Assembly: GCA_963971425.1 (NCBI GenBank)
Contig: OZ020521.1
Span: 9,379,519 to 9,443,518 of the forward strand
DNA: 64,000 bases
Direction: 5' to 3'
Source of the DNA: Bryoerythrophyllum caledonicum
Lineage: Eukaryota > Streptophyta > Bryopsida > Pottiales > Pottiaceae
A program made the translations under genes and the position numbers. Every line of letters starts with the position of its first letter. The stretch's first letter is position 1. Under the pieces are notes generated by a model, which worked only from the letters and a program-made list of their open reading frames with translations, searched no databases and was not told where the DNA came from. This document shows positions 1-9,221 of the stretch, one piece after another.

Positions 1-403
1 GGTTGGCTGCTGTGAAACAACCACATACCATTCATTTAGCTTCTCTGTTGCTCTTTGAGCATGTAAAATCATGGTGATTTTACTCTAGAAACATTGTAGA
101 AAAGTAGTCCCTTTTTTTTCTTTGGTAGACAAGATGTTCTGAATTTATGCAAAAAAATAAATTTACACCTTCGTTTTGATTGAGTGGATTCCCATTTAAG
201 AAGAAGGGTCTCAGGGGATGCCGGCGTAAGTAAAGTTTCTGTTCGTACCACCACCAAGTCCATGCCCACTGGACATGGGTTAGCAATATGGAACTACTTC
301 CCCCTCTCAGGGTAGACCCCATGTACCACATAACAAGTAACTAGGGACAAGGAATCAATGCCGATAGGGGGGAACTTAATGCGATGAGATTCAGAGTAGA
401 TTC
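1..403. other. AT-rich spacer with dispersed-repeat remnants
   Basis: I see no credible gene here. Positions about 230-360 contain a motif (GGACATGGG, then CCCCCTCTCA(A)GGG) that recurs near 29.66 kb beside the tRNA-derived SINE, so this is probably a dispersed-repeat remnant. Short reading frames here have no recognisable motifs. Confidence 0.4.
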
Positions 404-892
404 TCAAGGGGGGTCAAGCGTGTCCAATATGGGTTGGTTATTTTTAAGTTTGCTTTTGTGTAGGAGTATAGACATAACATGTTGGATAGCAATATTAATA
501 TTTGTAAAAGTGGTTTTAATTGTGGTCATGGGGATTTTGAATGTTTTTTCAAGGGTTGTCAAAGAGGGGATAAAAGTGGTGGCTCTAGCACCCACTGTGA
601 TGACAATGAGGGGGTCTACTTTCCATCCAAGTGCTTGGATATCATTGAAGAGTGGTTGGTATTTGTTTACTTTGTTATCAATAGCTTCCGGTGAGAATCT
701 ATCATTACAATATTTGAATTCAATAAACTGAATGGTGAAATTTGGGTCAATGTGGGTAGGTGGAGAGCCTTTGTATGGCAGCCCTTTAACACATAATAGG
801 TCAGGTTTAAATCTAGCATTACAATGACATCTTTGTGTATCACATGTGCATGGTAACAACCATGGGGGGCCGTATATTCTTGCGGGTCGTCA
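404..892 (-). pseudogene. 3' end of a LINE-like element, PD-(D/E)xK-like C-terminal domain
   Basis: The open stretch on the minus strand runs from just after an in-frame TGA near 892 to a stop at 404 and has no good ATG. It reads like the C-terminus of a non-LTR retrotransposon polyprotein: a W/P/C-rich lead-in with a C-x-C pair (CHC), then KPDLL, then IEFKYCND, then a TVGARATTFIP stretch. PD followed by a hydrophobic strand and E-x-K is the core of PD-(D/E)xK nucleases, and similar EFKYC-type tails occur in algal and plant LINE-like proteins as I remember them. The coding strand is markedly G-poor and A/C-rich, like the endonuclease fragment at 55.36-56.51 kb, so both may belong to one family. 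No reverse transcriptase is seen. It could instead be a fragment of an unrelated host nuclease. Confidence 0.5.
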
Positions 893-1021
893 TTAAAGGT
901 TCCGGCATGATTCACATTTTATATATAACTGCATGTATAATGAATAAAAAAAAGTGTATCAACTGGCAATTTTTAAATCTCCTCTTGCACAATTTTGTAA
1001 AATGTCATTCTACCCTTCCAC

Positions 1022-1048
1022 TACACTAAAATTTATGTTTAGTGTAGT
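1022..1048. repeat. short perfect hairpin with TTTAGTGTAG arms
   Basis: CTACACTAAA and TTTAGTGTAG form a perfect 10-bp inverted repeat around a 7-base loop. Related TAGTGTA motifs recur between about 1050 and 1190 and again at 8940-9005, so this is probably part of a small MITE-like repeat present at both places. Confidence 0.5.
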
Positions 1049-1273
1049 ATACACTAAGTGCAAACCCCTACACCAATTGCAAACGAGGCATTTAGTGTAG
1101 TGTACCGTACATTAAACGCCAACTACTACACTATTTGTCAATTTTGATAAAGACAGCAAATTATTTTTTTTACTTGTGCACATTTAGTGTATCAATAGTA
1201 GAAGTATAAAAAAAAGGTCCATCGTTGAGGGCTGTGAGAGAATCTTATCAACAATATTTTGAAGAGTATAATA

Positions 1274-1381
1274 CATTCAAATTTTATCCGAATTGGGCAT
1301 ATGAGGCAACTTTCTGGCATCTACATTTTTTGTAGATGTCAAAAAACAAATTATATGCTTAATTCAGATAAAATTTGAATG
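1274..1381. repeat. long imperfect hairpin, about 108 bp
   Basis: Arms 1274-1302 and 1353-1381 (29 nt each) are reverse complements with about three mismatches. Inside them, CATCTACA (1318-1325) and TGTAGATG (1331-1338) form a second stem. The whole could fold into one long stem-loop. It may be a MITE or a small-RNA hairpin; nothing shows transcription. Confidence 0.6.
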
Positions 1382-1472
1382 AATTTTGGCCATTTGAAAG
1401 TTGCAAATGAGGAGAAGCATGGGGTGCCCGTTGAAAATCAGAGTTTAATTCCTAAAGGACCAGGCCTTGTAC

Positions 1473-2589
1473 AATAGGGTGACATTCAAATTGGCGTTTT
1501 GGCGATTTCAGGGATAATGTCCTACACTGCAGGCAACTTTGATACCCTCCTAAGGGCTAAAAAATTGTCATTTTACTATGAAACTTTAGGCATGAGATCA
1601 TTTCTATGTTTGCAACATGTGGGCAAAATTTCAAGGCCAGAAGATGAATACAAAAAACGATATCCAATCTCTACCAACATGTGTAGTTGTCAGCCATTCA
1701 CAGCTGCCAACTTTGACACCCTCTCTAGTGTTGATTTTTTTAAAATTTACGGTGAATTTTATGGCACAAGATCAATCCTATGTTTATAACAATTGCGCCA
1801 AATTTCAAGGCCATATGATGAATGCAAAAAAAGATACTCAAAATTGTTTCTCATAGTTCTATATATTGGTAGATTTTGAAGATGGTTTTTTGGTATTCAT
1901 CTTCTGGCCTTAAAAACTGGCAGAGATGATCTTGTGCCAAAAATTTCATGGTCAATTAACGATTTTTCAAACCTAAAGAAGGTGCCGAAGTTGGCAATAG
2001 TGAAATGGTTTCCCTTCTTGTTTCTCACAACTACACATGTTGGTAGATTTAGATTTGTTTCTTTTCATTTGTGGATCTTTTGAACTTGAAATTGAGCACA
2101 CTTATAATCAACGTAAAGATGGTCTCATGTCCAAAATTCCATGGGAAAAAAATAAAAAGTTAAATCTTTGGGAGGGTGTCAAAGTTGGCAGCAGTGAAAT
2201 GTTTCTCACAACTACACATGTTGGAAAATTTGGAATATAATTTTATGTGTGGATCTTTTGAACTTGAAATTTCCACACACGTAAACAATCTAAAGGTATT
2301 TTTCACTCCAAAAATTTCATGGGCAAAAAAATTTCCTCAATCATTGGGAGGGTGTCAAAGTTGGCAGTTGTGAAACTTTTCTCATAGCTACCCTATGTTG
2401 GTAAATCTTGCATAAATTTTTTTGTGTAAATCTCTTGGACTTGAATTGGGTACGCATGTTGTCAACATAAATTTGGTGATTTCCCCAAAATTTCATTGTA
2501 AAATACCAATTTTTCAGCCCTCAAGAGTTAGCAGCAATGTAGGACACTATTCATGGAATCGCCAAAACGCCAATTTGAATGTCACCTTA
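1473..2589. mobile_element. fold-back element A with about 50-bp terminal inverted repeats
   Basis: The left terminus contains GGTGACATTCAAATTGGCG followed by TTTTGGCGATT, and the same sequence occurs inverted just before 2589; the two ends pair over roughly 50 bp with few mismatches. The element is bounded by TTGTAC at 1467-1472 and at 2590-2595, the likely target duplication (GTAC is palindromic, so its exact length is ambiguous). The interior holds several direct and inverted copies of a roughly 180-bp unit built around GAGGGTGTCAAAGTTGGCAG and ACAACTACACATGTTGGTAG. There is no coding capacity. Confidence 0.65.
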
Positions 2590-3565
2590 TTGTACAGTGG
2601 GGTGACACCCAAATTGGCGCCTTGTGCAATTCCAGGGATAGTGTCTACACTGCTGCCAATTTTAACACCCTCTTGAAGGCTAAAAAATTGTTATTGTATC
2701 ATGAAATTTAAGATTAAAAATTAACTTTATGTTGAAAACATGTGTATCAAATTTCAAGGCCAGGAAATTTATACAATAGAAGATATCCAAGATTTACCAA
2801 CAAGGGGTAGCTAAAAGAAAAGTTTCACAGCTGCCAACTTTGACACCCTCCCAAGGATTGAAGAATTTTTTTCCCATGGAATTTTTGGAGTGGAAACACC
2901 TTTCGTGTTAATTATACGTGTGAAAAAAATTCAAGTCCAAAAGACCGACAAAAAAAACGATATTCCAAATCTTCCAATAGGTGTAGTTGTGAGAAAGAAA
3001 GGAGAGAAATGCAATTTTGAATAACTATTTTTATGTGTATTTTTATGTGTATCTTTTGGACTTGATTTTTTTTCACATTGTATCAACATGATAATGATTT
3101 TTTGACAAAAAATTTATGTTGAAATAACTAATTCTCAGCCCTAGGGAAGCAATAACAATTTTCCCCTTTGTTTCTCACAACTACACATGTTGGTAGATTT
3201 GGAATATCATTTTCTTTGGGGTCTTTTGGACTTGAATTTTTTCCCACCTATAATTGACATAAAGGTGTTTCCACTCCAAAAATTCCATGGGAAAAAAAAA
3301 TCTTTAATCCTTGAGAGGGTGTCAAAGTTGGTAGCTGTGAAACTTTTCTTACAGCTACGCCTTGTTGGTAAGTCTTGGATATCTTCTTTTGTATAAATCT
3401 CTTGGCCTTGAAATTTGATACACATGTTCTCAACGTAAAGGTGATTTTGTGTCTAGAATTTCATGGTAAAATAACAGCTTTTTAGCCCTTAGGAGGGTGT
3501 CAAAGTTGGCAACAGTGTGGACACTATCTGTGAAATTGCACAAGGCGCCAATTAGGGTGTCACCC

Positions 3566-4126
3566 TGTTAAAGGGAGATTGATCTACAAACTCACTTTCA
3601 CATAAACCCTAGAAACCCTAAGAAACCCTAAGAAACCCTGATTTGCTCAAAACACCTTGTAAAACCTCAAATCACGTCGGATTTTATTGGCTAGGTCATA
3701 GTCTATACATGGCAAAGTCTCTCCAACTCAATGTGACCTCCAAAACACACTCCTCAACCTCTAACCCTAATTGTGTCTAAACTCCAACTCCTAGTTCCAA
3801 GTTGCAAGAGTATGAGAGAGAGTGAGAGCTCCAAGCTCCCCCTCCATGTGCACCAAACCCTAATGGAAGTCATCCGGCAGATAAACACTAGGCTGGATGG
3901 AAGTCATCTAGCTGCCCAGGTTCATCCGACTGACGGATGAAACTGGTCAGGATGGAAATCAACTTCTTGGCCAGGTTTCATCCGGTCAACCCAATGGATG
4001 AAAAGTTGTCCAGGAAGGAAATCATCCGCCTGGTCAGGTTCATCCACTAGAGAGCCCAAAAACTTAACCGGATTCAAAAAAGAAAAATACTACCCGGGTC
4101 CGCTAATCCTGGTTCTCCGCTTAACA
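3566..4126 (-). repeat. LTR (3' LTR in element orientation)
   Basis: 561 bp, TGTTAA...TTAACA. It contains four degenerate telobox-like AAACCCTA(A/G) units near 3604-3640 and a run of ATCCG/ATGGA-rich motifs around 3870-4050. Confidence 0.85.
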
Positions 4127-5294
4127 TTATCCCCCTTCTAAATTACATTAATCCTCCGATGATTTTTTTATTTTTTTTTTGGTTGAAGGTCATCTATGAC
4201 TCCTTTTGGTGTTGCCTTTGAGTATGCCCCCAGCGTGTTTTCTCACTAGCTGCTCCAGTTATCAGGCCATCTTCATGGCCGAGTAAAGATCGTGGATCTC
4301 CTCGTCCTCCGTCTCTCCTCAGTCCGTCCGAGTACCGATACCCTGTCCAAGTCCCAAAATTTCCGCCTTGACACCAACTTCCAAGCTTCACCTGGGCAGC
4401 CATTATTGCATCCTTCTAACCTAAATATCCTTTAAGTCAGCTTCTTCTAAGAAGCTGCAACTTGCACACTCCTGGTAGCCTTGCTGCCACTCTCCGCACC
4501 TCTATTTCTCTTTCGTGTCGACAATGTGAGGCTTGTTGTACGCTGGCCTCCGAGGTATTATGTGGTCCGCCCATGACCATATTAACCTCCAATTTGTCCG
4601 GCCGCAGTACTAGCCGGGTTGTGTGCGGGTGCTGGAATTGACTCCCTACATCTCCTGGACCTCATCCTCCCTGGTCACCATCCATACTGAGTGAATTGTC
4701 TTCTGCTTCCGGTGACTCACTTCCGGTGTTGGCCTGGTCGAGTTGTCTTGCCAGCCCTTCAGTATCTAGTCTTCCCTGGGTGCCCGGGTAGTGATCGGGG
4801 ATCTCCTTTGTCCTCCGTCCCTCCTGTGGTCCTCCCTTTCCGGGTGCCGATATATTGCCCTGGTCATGCAATCCCGCCAACCATCCACTGTCTTTCCTCC
4901 TTTCCGGTTAGCAGTGTATTCCTCTAGTCTAGGTGCTGCCTAGTGAGTAGTGTCTACATATTGTAGCTGGAATTTTCCTTTGCAATTATTACCTCCTAAC
5001 ATAACATCTTTTTTATTTTTTTATTTTTGATTTTTACTTTTTCTCTTCCCTTTTGTATATCTTTTTTTTAATTTTTAGTTTTTAACTTGAAAGATGTGTT
5101 TCCGGAAACTTACCTAGATCGGGTGCACCATCTCCCTTCTGGAGTGGAACAGTCCCCTGGTTCGGGTGGTACGCCGGTGTTGACTGCAGTTGAAAGACTT
5201 CCGGGTCTCCAGTGTTCACTGAACGTGTTCGGGTTTCCGGTCTGGAACCTCCGGGTTGAGTTGGAGCTCCAATGCCTCCGGTTGTAGCCGGAAT

Positions 5295-5945
5295 TGATTG
5301 GAAGTCCGGGTTGGGACTCCAAGTTGTCCGCAGCCGAAAGGCTGCTGGGTCTCCGGATGTCATTGGAAATGATCGCATGTCCGGGTTGGGACTCCGGGCT
5401 GGTTGCAGCTGAAAGGTCTACGGGTCTCCGGGTGTCACCAGAAGTGCTTGGATGTCCGGGTTGGGACTCCAGGCTCGCTGCAGTTGGAAGCCTCCGGGTC
5501 TTTGGGTGTCACTGGAAGTGCTCGGATGTCCGGGTTGGGACTCCGGGTTGACGTCAGCTGGAAGGTCTCCGGGTCTCCGGGTCTCCGGGTGTCACCAGAA
5601 GTGATCGGATGTCCGGGTTGGGACTCCGGGTTGACTTCAGTTTGAAGGTCTTTGGGTCTCCATGTCTCACCGGAAGTGCTCGGATGTCCGGGTTGGGACT
5701 CCGAGTTGACGTCAGCTGGAAGGTCTTTGGGTCTCCGTGTGTCATCAGAAGTGAGCTGATGGCCGGGTTGAGACTCCAGGATGACTTCCGCTCAAAGGCC
5801 TCCGAGTCTCTGGGTGTCACTTGGAAGTGATCGGATGTCCGGGTTGGGACTCCGGATTGATTTCAGCTTGAAGACCTCCGGGTTGCCGGGTATCACTGGA
5901 AGTGGTCGGATGTTCGGGTTGGGACTCCGGCTTGGCTGCAGCCAA
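5295..5945 (-). repeat. 75-bp minisatellite, about 9 copies, readable as a 25-residue repeat
   Basis: The anchor GTCCGGGTTGGGACTCC recurs at intervals of about 75, 75, 75, 83, 75, 75, 76 and 75 bp. Because 75 is a multiple of three, open frames run through several copies on both strands. In the element's sense direction (minus) the peptide repeat is of the form RSPNPDIRxLxVxxGDPxxF. The one 83-bp unit shifts the frame, breaking the array into frames 5554-5820 and 5082-5378. Whether it is translated is unknown. Confidence 0.7.
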
Positions 5946-6140
5946 AATTACCTCGAAAATTACCTCTAAAACTATCTCTAAAAGTGCCTCTAAAACGGCT
6001 TCTAAATCTGCCTCCAAAACTACCTTTAAAATGGCCGGAAAACTGCCGCTAAAACTACCTCTAAAACTTCCGCTAAACTTCTAGAAAAGTTCGCTAAACG
6101 TCAAGAAAGTTCCGCTAAATGTCTAGAAAAGTTCGCTAAA
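5944..6140. repeat. 12-bp and about 24-bp tandem repeats next to the minisatellite
   Basis: 5944-6080 is a degenerate 12-bp array of the form AC(T/C)(A/G)CCTCTAAA. From about 6060 to 6140 it grades into alternating GTTCGCTAAACGTCAA and TCTAGAAAA units. Both arrays lie inside the LTR element interior. Confidence 0.6.
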
Positions 6141-6627
6141 CGTCAACACAAATTGTGAAGGTGTAACCAGGATCAAAAAATTTAAAAATCAAAAATTTGA
6201 AATGGGAAGGGGGAAAACTTCCCTGGAGATGTGTTGTTGGCTACCGACCCTGGCCGGCTCTTGATGAGCTGCTGCCCGACTTCCTCCAATTCCTGGTTAC
6301 CGCCGCCTCCTGCTCTTGGGCACTGTAGGCGGGCTGGATTGCTGCCGAGACTGGTCCGAGACTGCTGGCTGCCAGCTCCAAGACGTCCAGAAACCCTAAT
6401 TTCACATTATTTTCAAAAAATACAAATGTTGGGATTTTACAAAAACCCACTAAAACCTAGTAGTGCATTGTATAGAGAAGCACTCTAAACCTACGATGCA
6501 ACTCAAAACCCTTCAAAAATTTCGAAAAACAAGCCTCAAAACCCTAGATCTAGATTTCAAAGCTTCAAATCCTAGTTGCCTCCTTATAGCAAGAGCCACA
6601 TGATTCAAACTTGTGCATCGACGCCAA

Positions 6628-7190
6628 TGTTAAAGGGAGATTGATCTACAAACTCACTTTCACATAAACCCTAGAAACCCTAAGAAACCCTAAGAAACCC
6701 TGATTTGCTCAAAACACCTTGTAAAACCTCAAATCACGTCGGATTTTATTGGCTAGGTCATAGTCTATACATGGCAAAGTCTCTCCAACTCAATGTGACC
6801 TCCAAAACACACTCCTCAACCTCTAACCCTAGTTGTGTCTAAACTCCAACTCCTAGTTCCAAGTTGCAAGAGTGTGAGAGAGAGAGAGTGAGCTCCAAGC
6901 TCCCCCTCCATGTGCACCAAACCCTAATGGAAGTCATCCGGCAGATGAACATTGGGCCGGATGGAAGTCATCCAGTTGTCCAGGTTCATCCAACTGACGG
7001 ATGAAACTGGTCAGGACGGAAATCATCCTCCTGGTCAGGTTTCATCTGGCCAACCCAGTGGATGAAAAGTTGTCCAAGAAGGAAATCATCCGCCAGGTCA
7101 GGTTCATCCACTGGAGATCCCACAAACTCAACCGGATTCAAAAAAGAAAAATACTACCCGGGTCCACTAATCTTGGTTCTCCGCTTAACA
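6628..7190 (-). repeat. LTR (5' LTR in element orientation)
   Basis: 563 bp, almost identical to the copy at 3566-4126 with a few substitutions (for example AGTGTGAGAG versus AGTATGAGAG). On the minus strand it is followed directly by the candidate primer-binding site. Confidence 0.85.
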
Positions 7191-7957
7191 CACCCCAGTG
7201 TACTTCACCAAAACTGCCACTTTGACATGAGATATTATTAGATTGATTCAAACAACCCTTTACTATTTTCAATGGTTGGATCTTCAAGCTATCTACTACA
7301 AGAAGACACCCTAAAATTTTCCTAAAGTTTGACTGTACGGATTGAAAGATATATGCATTTGAAGAGTGAAAAATTGTTCTTTTTAATTGTGCCTGGATAT
7401 GTTTAGCATACTTTGAGTCAAGATTATTGCAAGTTTTTGCACATTTTTTTGCATAAACTGAATGGATCTATGTTCCACCTTGTGTTAGGTCATTGAATGC
7501 CAAAAATCACATGTATTGGAGGTGTTTGCAATAAGAAAAATGGACCTGCAACTACTAGGGGTATAGAAAGTGGCCCTCTACGTGGGAAAACAATTTTATT
7601 TTATAAATAGAGAAACAATTGTTGGATCTTAAATCCAAATGGTGAACAGAATCATCATGACTTATTCTTAATATAGAAAAATATATATTCCTAAAAATGG
7701 TAAAATCCTTAATTTCTATGCATTTTTAAGTGAAAACAATGGAGGTTGTCAAGTACTTTTTATGTTTGAAGCACCACAACTTTTTTTCTATAAGACTAGT
7801 CCCAAAAAAAGTAAAAAAATCCCGAGAAAGACAACCCATACTTCTTTCCTCACTAAAAATTTCAAGAAGTTATCTATACAAAAATGTATTTCTAGGAAGG
7901 AACCTACCCAAAATCAATTTGTCCCCTGTAGGGACAAATTCTCCTTTTGGGGGTTAA

Positions 7958-8798
7958 CCCCTAAAGTCGAAAGCCCTCAAAACTGCCAAAAACCCTCAAA
8001 ACTGCCCTCTTTCAATGCAAGGTGAAAATTTTTAACTTTTGACAAATTTTCGAGTATGTAACCGTAAGATCTAGTACCTAACTTGTACATGTACACGCAT
8101 ACCGAATCTTAGATTCAAATTCCTCTCCATTTGGGAGATCATAATGTTCAAAGTTGAAAAAAAAGATTTTTTCCTTGCTGTAGAATGGAAAACTAATGTT
8201 TTGGGGGCCAAAAAAACCAATTTTGAAAGGAAATTTGACATGAGGCTCTTCAAATTCTTGTTCCTATGTGAGTAAGGAATATGTCCATATATTTTTTACC
8301 CTCATAGGACCTATAAAACCTAAAGAAATGCTTCATTTTTCACATGGAGGTATGCTGAAACACAAATACAAATGCCCATTTTCAACAATTAAAAAGGCAT
8401 GTAAAAAATTATCCGATTGAAAATCCAAACGGTGAGATCATGCTTTACTACCTCTTTTACATGTACGAAAAACAAAATTCGAAAAAAAATAAAATCTCAA
8501 TTTTTGGTGAATTTTTGAAGTTACTGCGATCTAATTGATTTTGGGCAGATTTTGAGAATAATTGAGCATATACCGCAGTTCTGGGCAGATTTCAGCATGC
8601 CCTAACAGTGTTTTCAAACTTTGACCGTGAATATCTCCTAAAGTATGAGGAATTTTGAAGCATGAATGGTGTCATTTTAAAGGTCTGGGAAAACTCTACA
8701 ATCTGCAACGGTAATAACTTCATACGATCTAAATTTAGTAACTGAGAGCCTGACCAGAGTCAGATCGACCACATTCTGGTCGATTTCGACTTTAGGGG
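7958..8798. mobile_element. piggyBac-like MITE, perfect 15-bp TIRs, TTAA duplication
   Basis: The left end CCCCTAAAGTCGAAA (7958-7972) is exactly inverted at 8784-8798, and both ends are bordered by TTAA (7954-7957 and 8799-8802). The element is 841 bp with no coding frame. It shares the left TTAA with the neighbouring element that ends at 7953, so the two sit in tandem. Confidence 0.8.
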
Positions 8799-8802
8799 TT
8801 AA

Positions 8803-9221
8803 GCACGGTTCTAGGATGCAAGGGTGGGGAAGAGATAGGAATGAGGATGGCAAGTCAATGGGGAGAGTTAAGACCTGACGACCGGTAGGCAGTTGATCTG
8901 GGGTTACACTAACGACATCAATGGCTCACACTATTTATTTACAAATAGTGTACTAGGGTAAGTACACTATTCGTAACATTACACCAAACATAAATTCTAG
9001 TGTACCTCAAAAATTGATGTGTTCGTAGCAAGCATCACATTCATTACAATGATAGAAAATGAAGACCTTGTGTGGCATGTATTCTAAACCCTAAACCCTA
9101 AACCCTAAACCCTGAGGTCGCAGACAGCGAACGAAAGTGAAATCACCGGAACACGCATCCCGAGGCGCAAGACGTCATTCAAGTGGATAGAGAAAGTAGC
9201 AGAAGCTGGGCCTCATTGAAT
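8803..9221. other. spacer downstream of the receptor kinase gene
   Basis: Spacer 3' of the gene on the minus strand. It holds a copy of the TAGTGTA-rich small repeat (8940-9005) and the telomere-type repeat at 9084-9113. No gene is seen. Confidence 0.5.
9084..9113. repeat. interstitial telomere-type repeat (CTAAACC)n
   Basis: About 4.3 copies of CTAAACC, the Arabidopsis-type plant telomere repeat on its C-rich strand. It is too short to be a chromosome end and lies about 110 bp beyond the stop codon of the receptor kinase. Confidence 0.85.

Larger units (their letters stand above)
3566..7190 (-). mobile_element. non-autonomous LTR retroelement, 3.6 kb, with CACCC target duplication
   Basis: Two near-identical direct repeats of about 561-563 bp bound the element, each starting TGTTAA and ending TTAACA. 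It is flanked by a 5-bp duplication CACCC (3561-3565 and 7191-7195). On the minus strand a candidate primer-binding site TTGGCGTCGATGCAC follows the 7190-side LTR (6613-6627), and a polypurine tract AGAAGGGGGATAA precedes the 3566-side LTR (4127-4139), so the element is transcribed leftward. The 2.5 kb interior has no gag, protease, reverse transcriptase or integrase motif, so it is a LARD-like non-autonomous element. Its interior is dominated by tandem repeats. The near-identity of the LTRs suggests a recent insertion. Confidence 0.85.
2596..7198. mobile_element. fold-back element B, split by the LTR retroelement
   Basis: The left end contains GGGTGACACCCAAATTGGCG then CCTTGTGCAATT, and the inverted copy lies at about 3505-3565. 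It resembles element A but diverges in the TIR (CCTTGTGCA versus TTTTGGCGA), so it is a related subfamily. The native element is 2596-3565 plus 7196-7198, about 0.97 kb; the LTR retroelement sits almost at its right tip. The right boundary TGTAC (7199-7203) matches the middle TTGTAC shared with element A, so the two elements sit head to tail with a shared target sequence. Confidence 0.6.
1449..7953. mobile_element. piggyBac-like non-autonomous element carrying nested insertions
   Basis: Terminal sequence TTCCTAAAGGACCA begins at 1449 after TTAA (1445-1448), and an inverted counterpart ends ...CCTTTTGGGGG at 7953 before TTAA (7954-7957). After the internal insertions are removed (fold-back elements 1473-7198 including the LTR element), the residual body is about 0.8 kb. 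Its 7204-7953 part matches the body of the element at 54556-55148 and, near the right end, the one at 28317-29244 (shared stretch AACCTnCCCAAAATCA). A 4-bp TTAA duplication with CCC-type ends is characteristic of piggyBac superfamily elements. No transposase reading frame is present. Confidence 0.6.

Noticed and set aside
5295-5945. CRISPR array
   Set aside because: The 75-bp units have no distinct repeat/spacer division and lie inside a eukaryotic LTR element.
9084-9113. Chromosome end
   Set aside because: Only about four telomere units, with ordinary sequence and a gene on either side.
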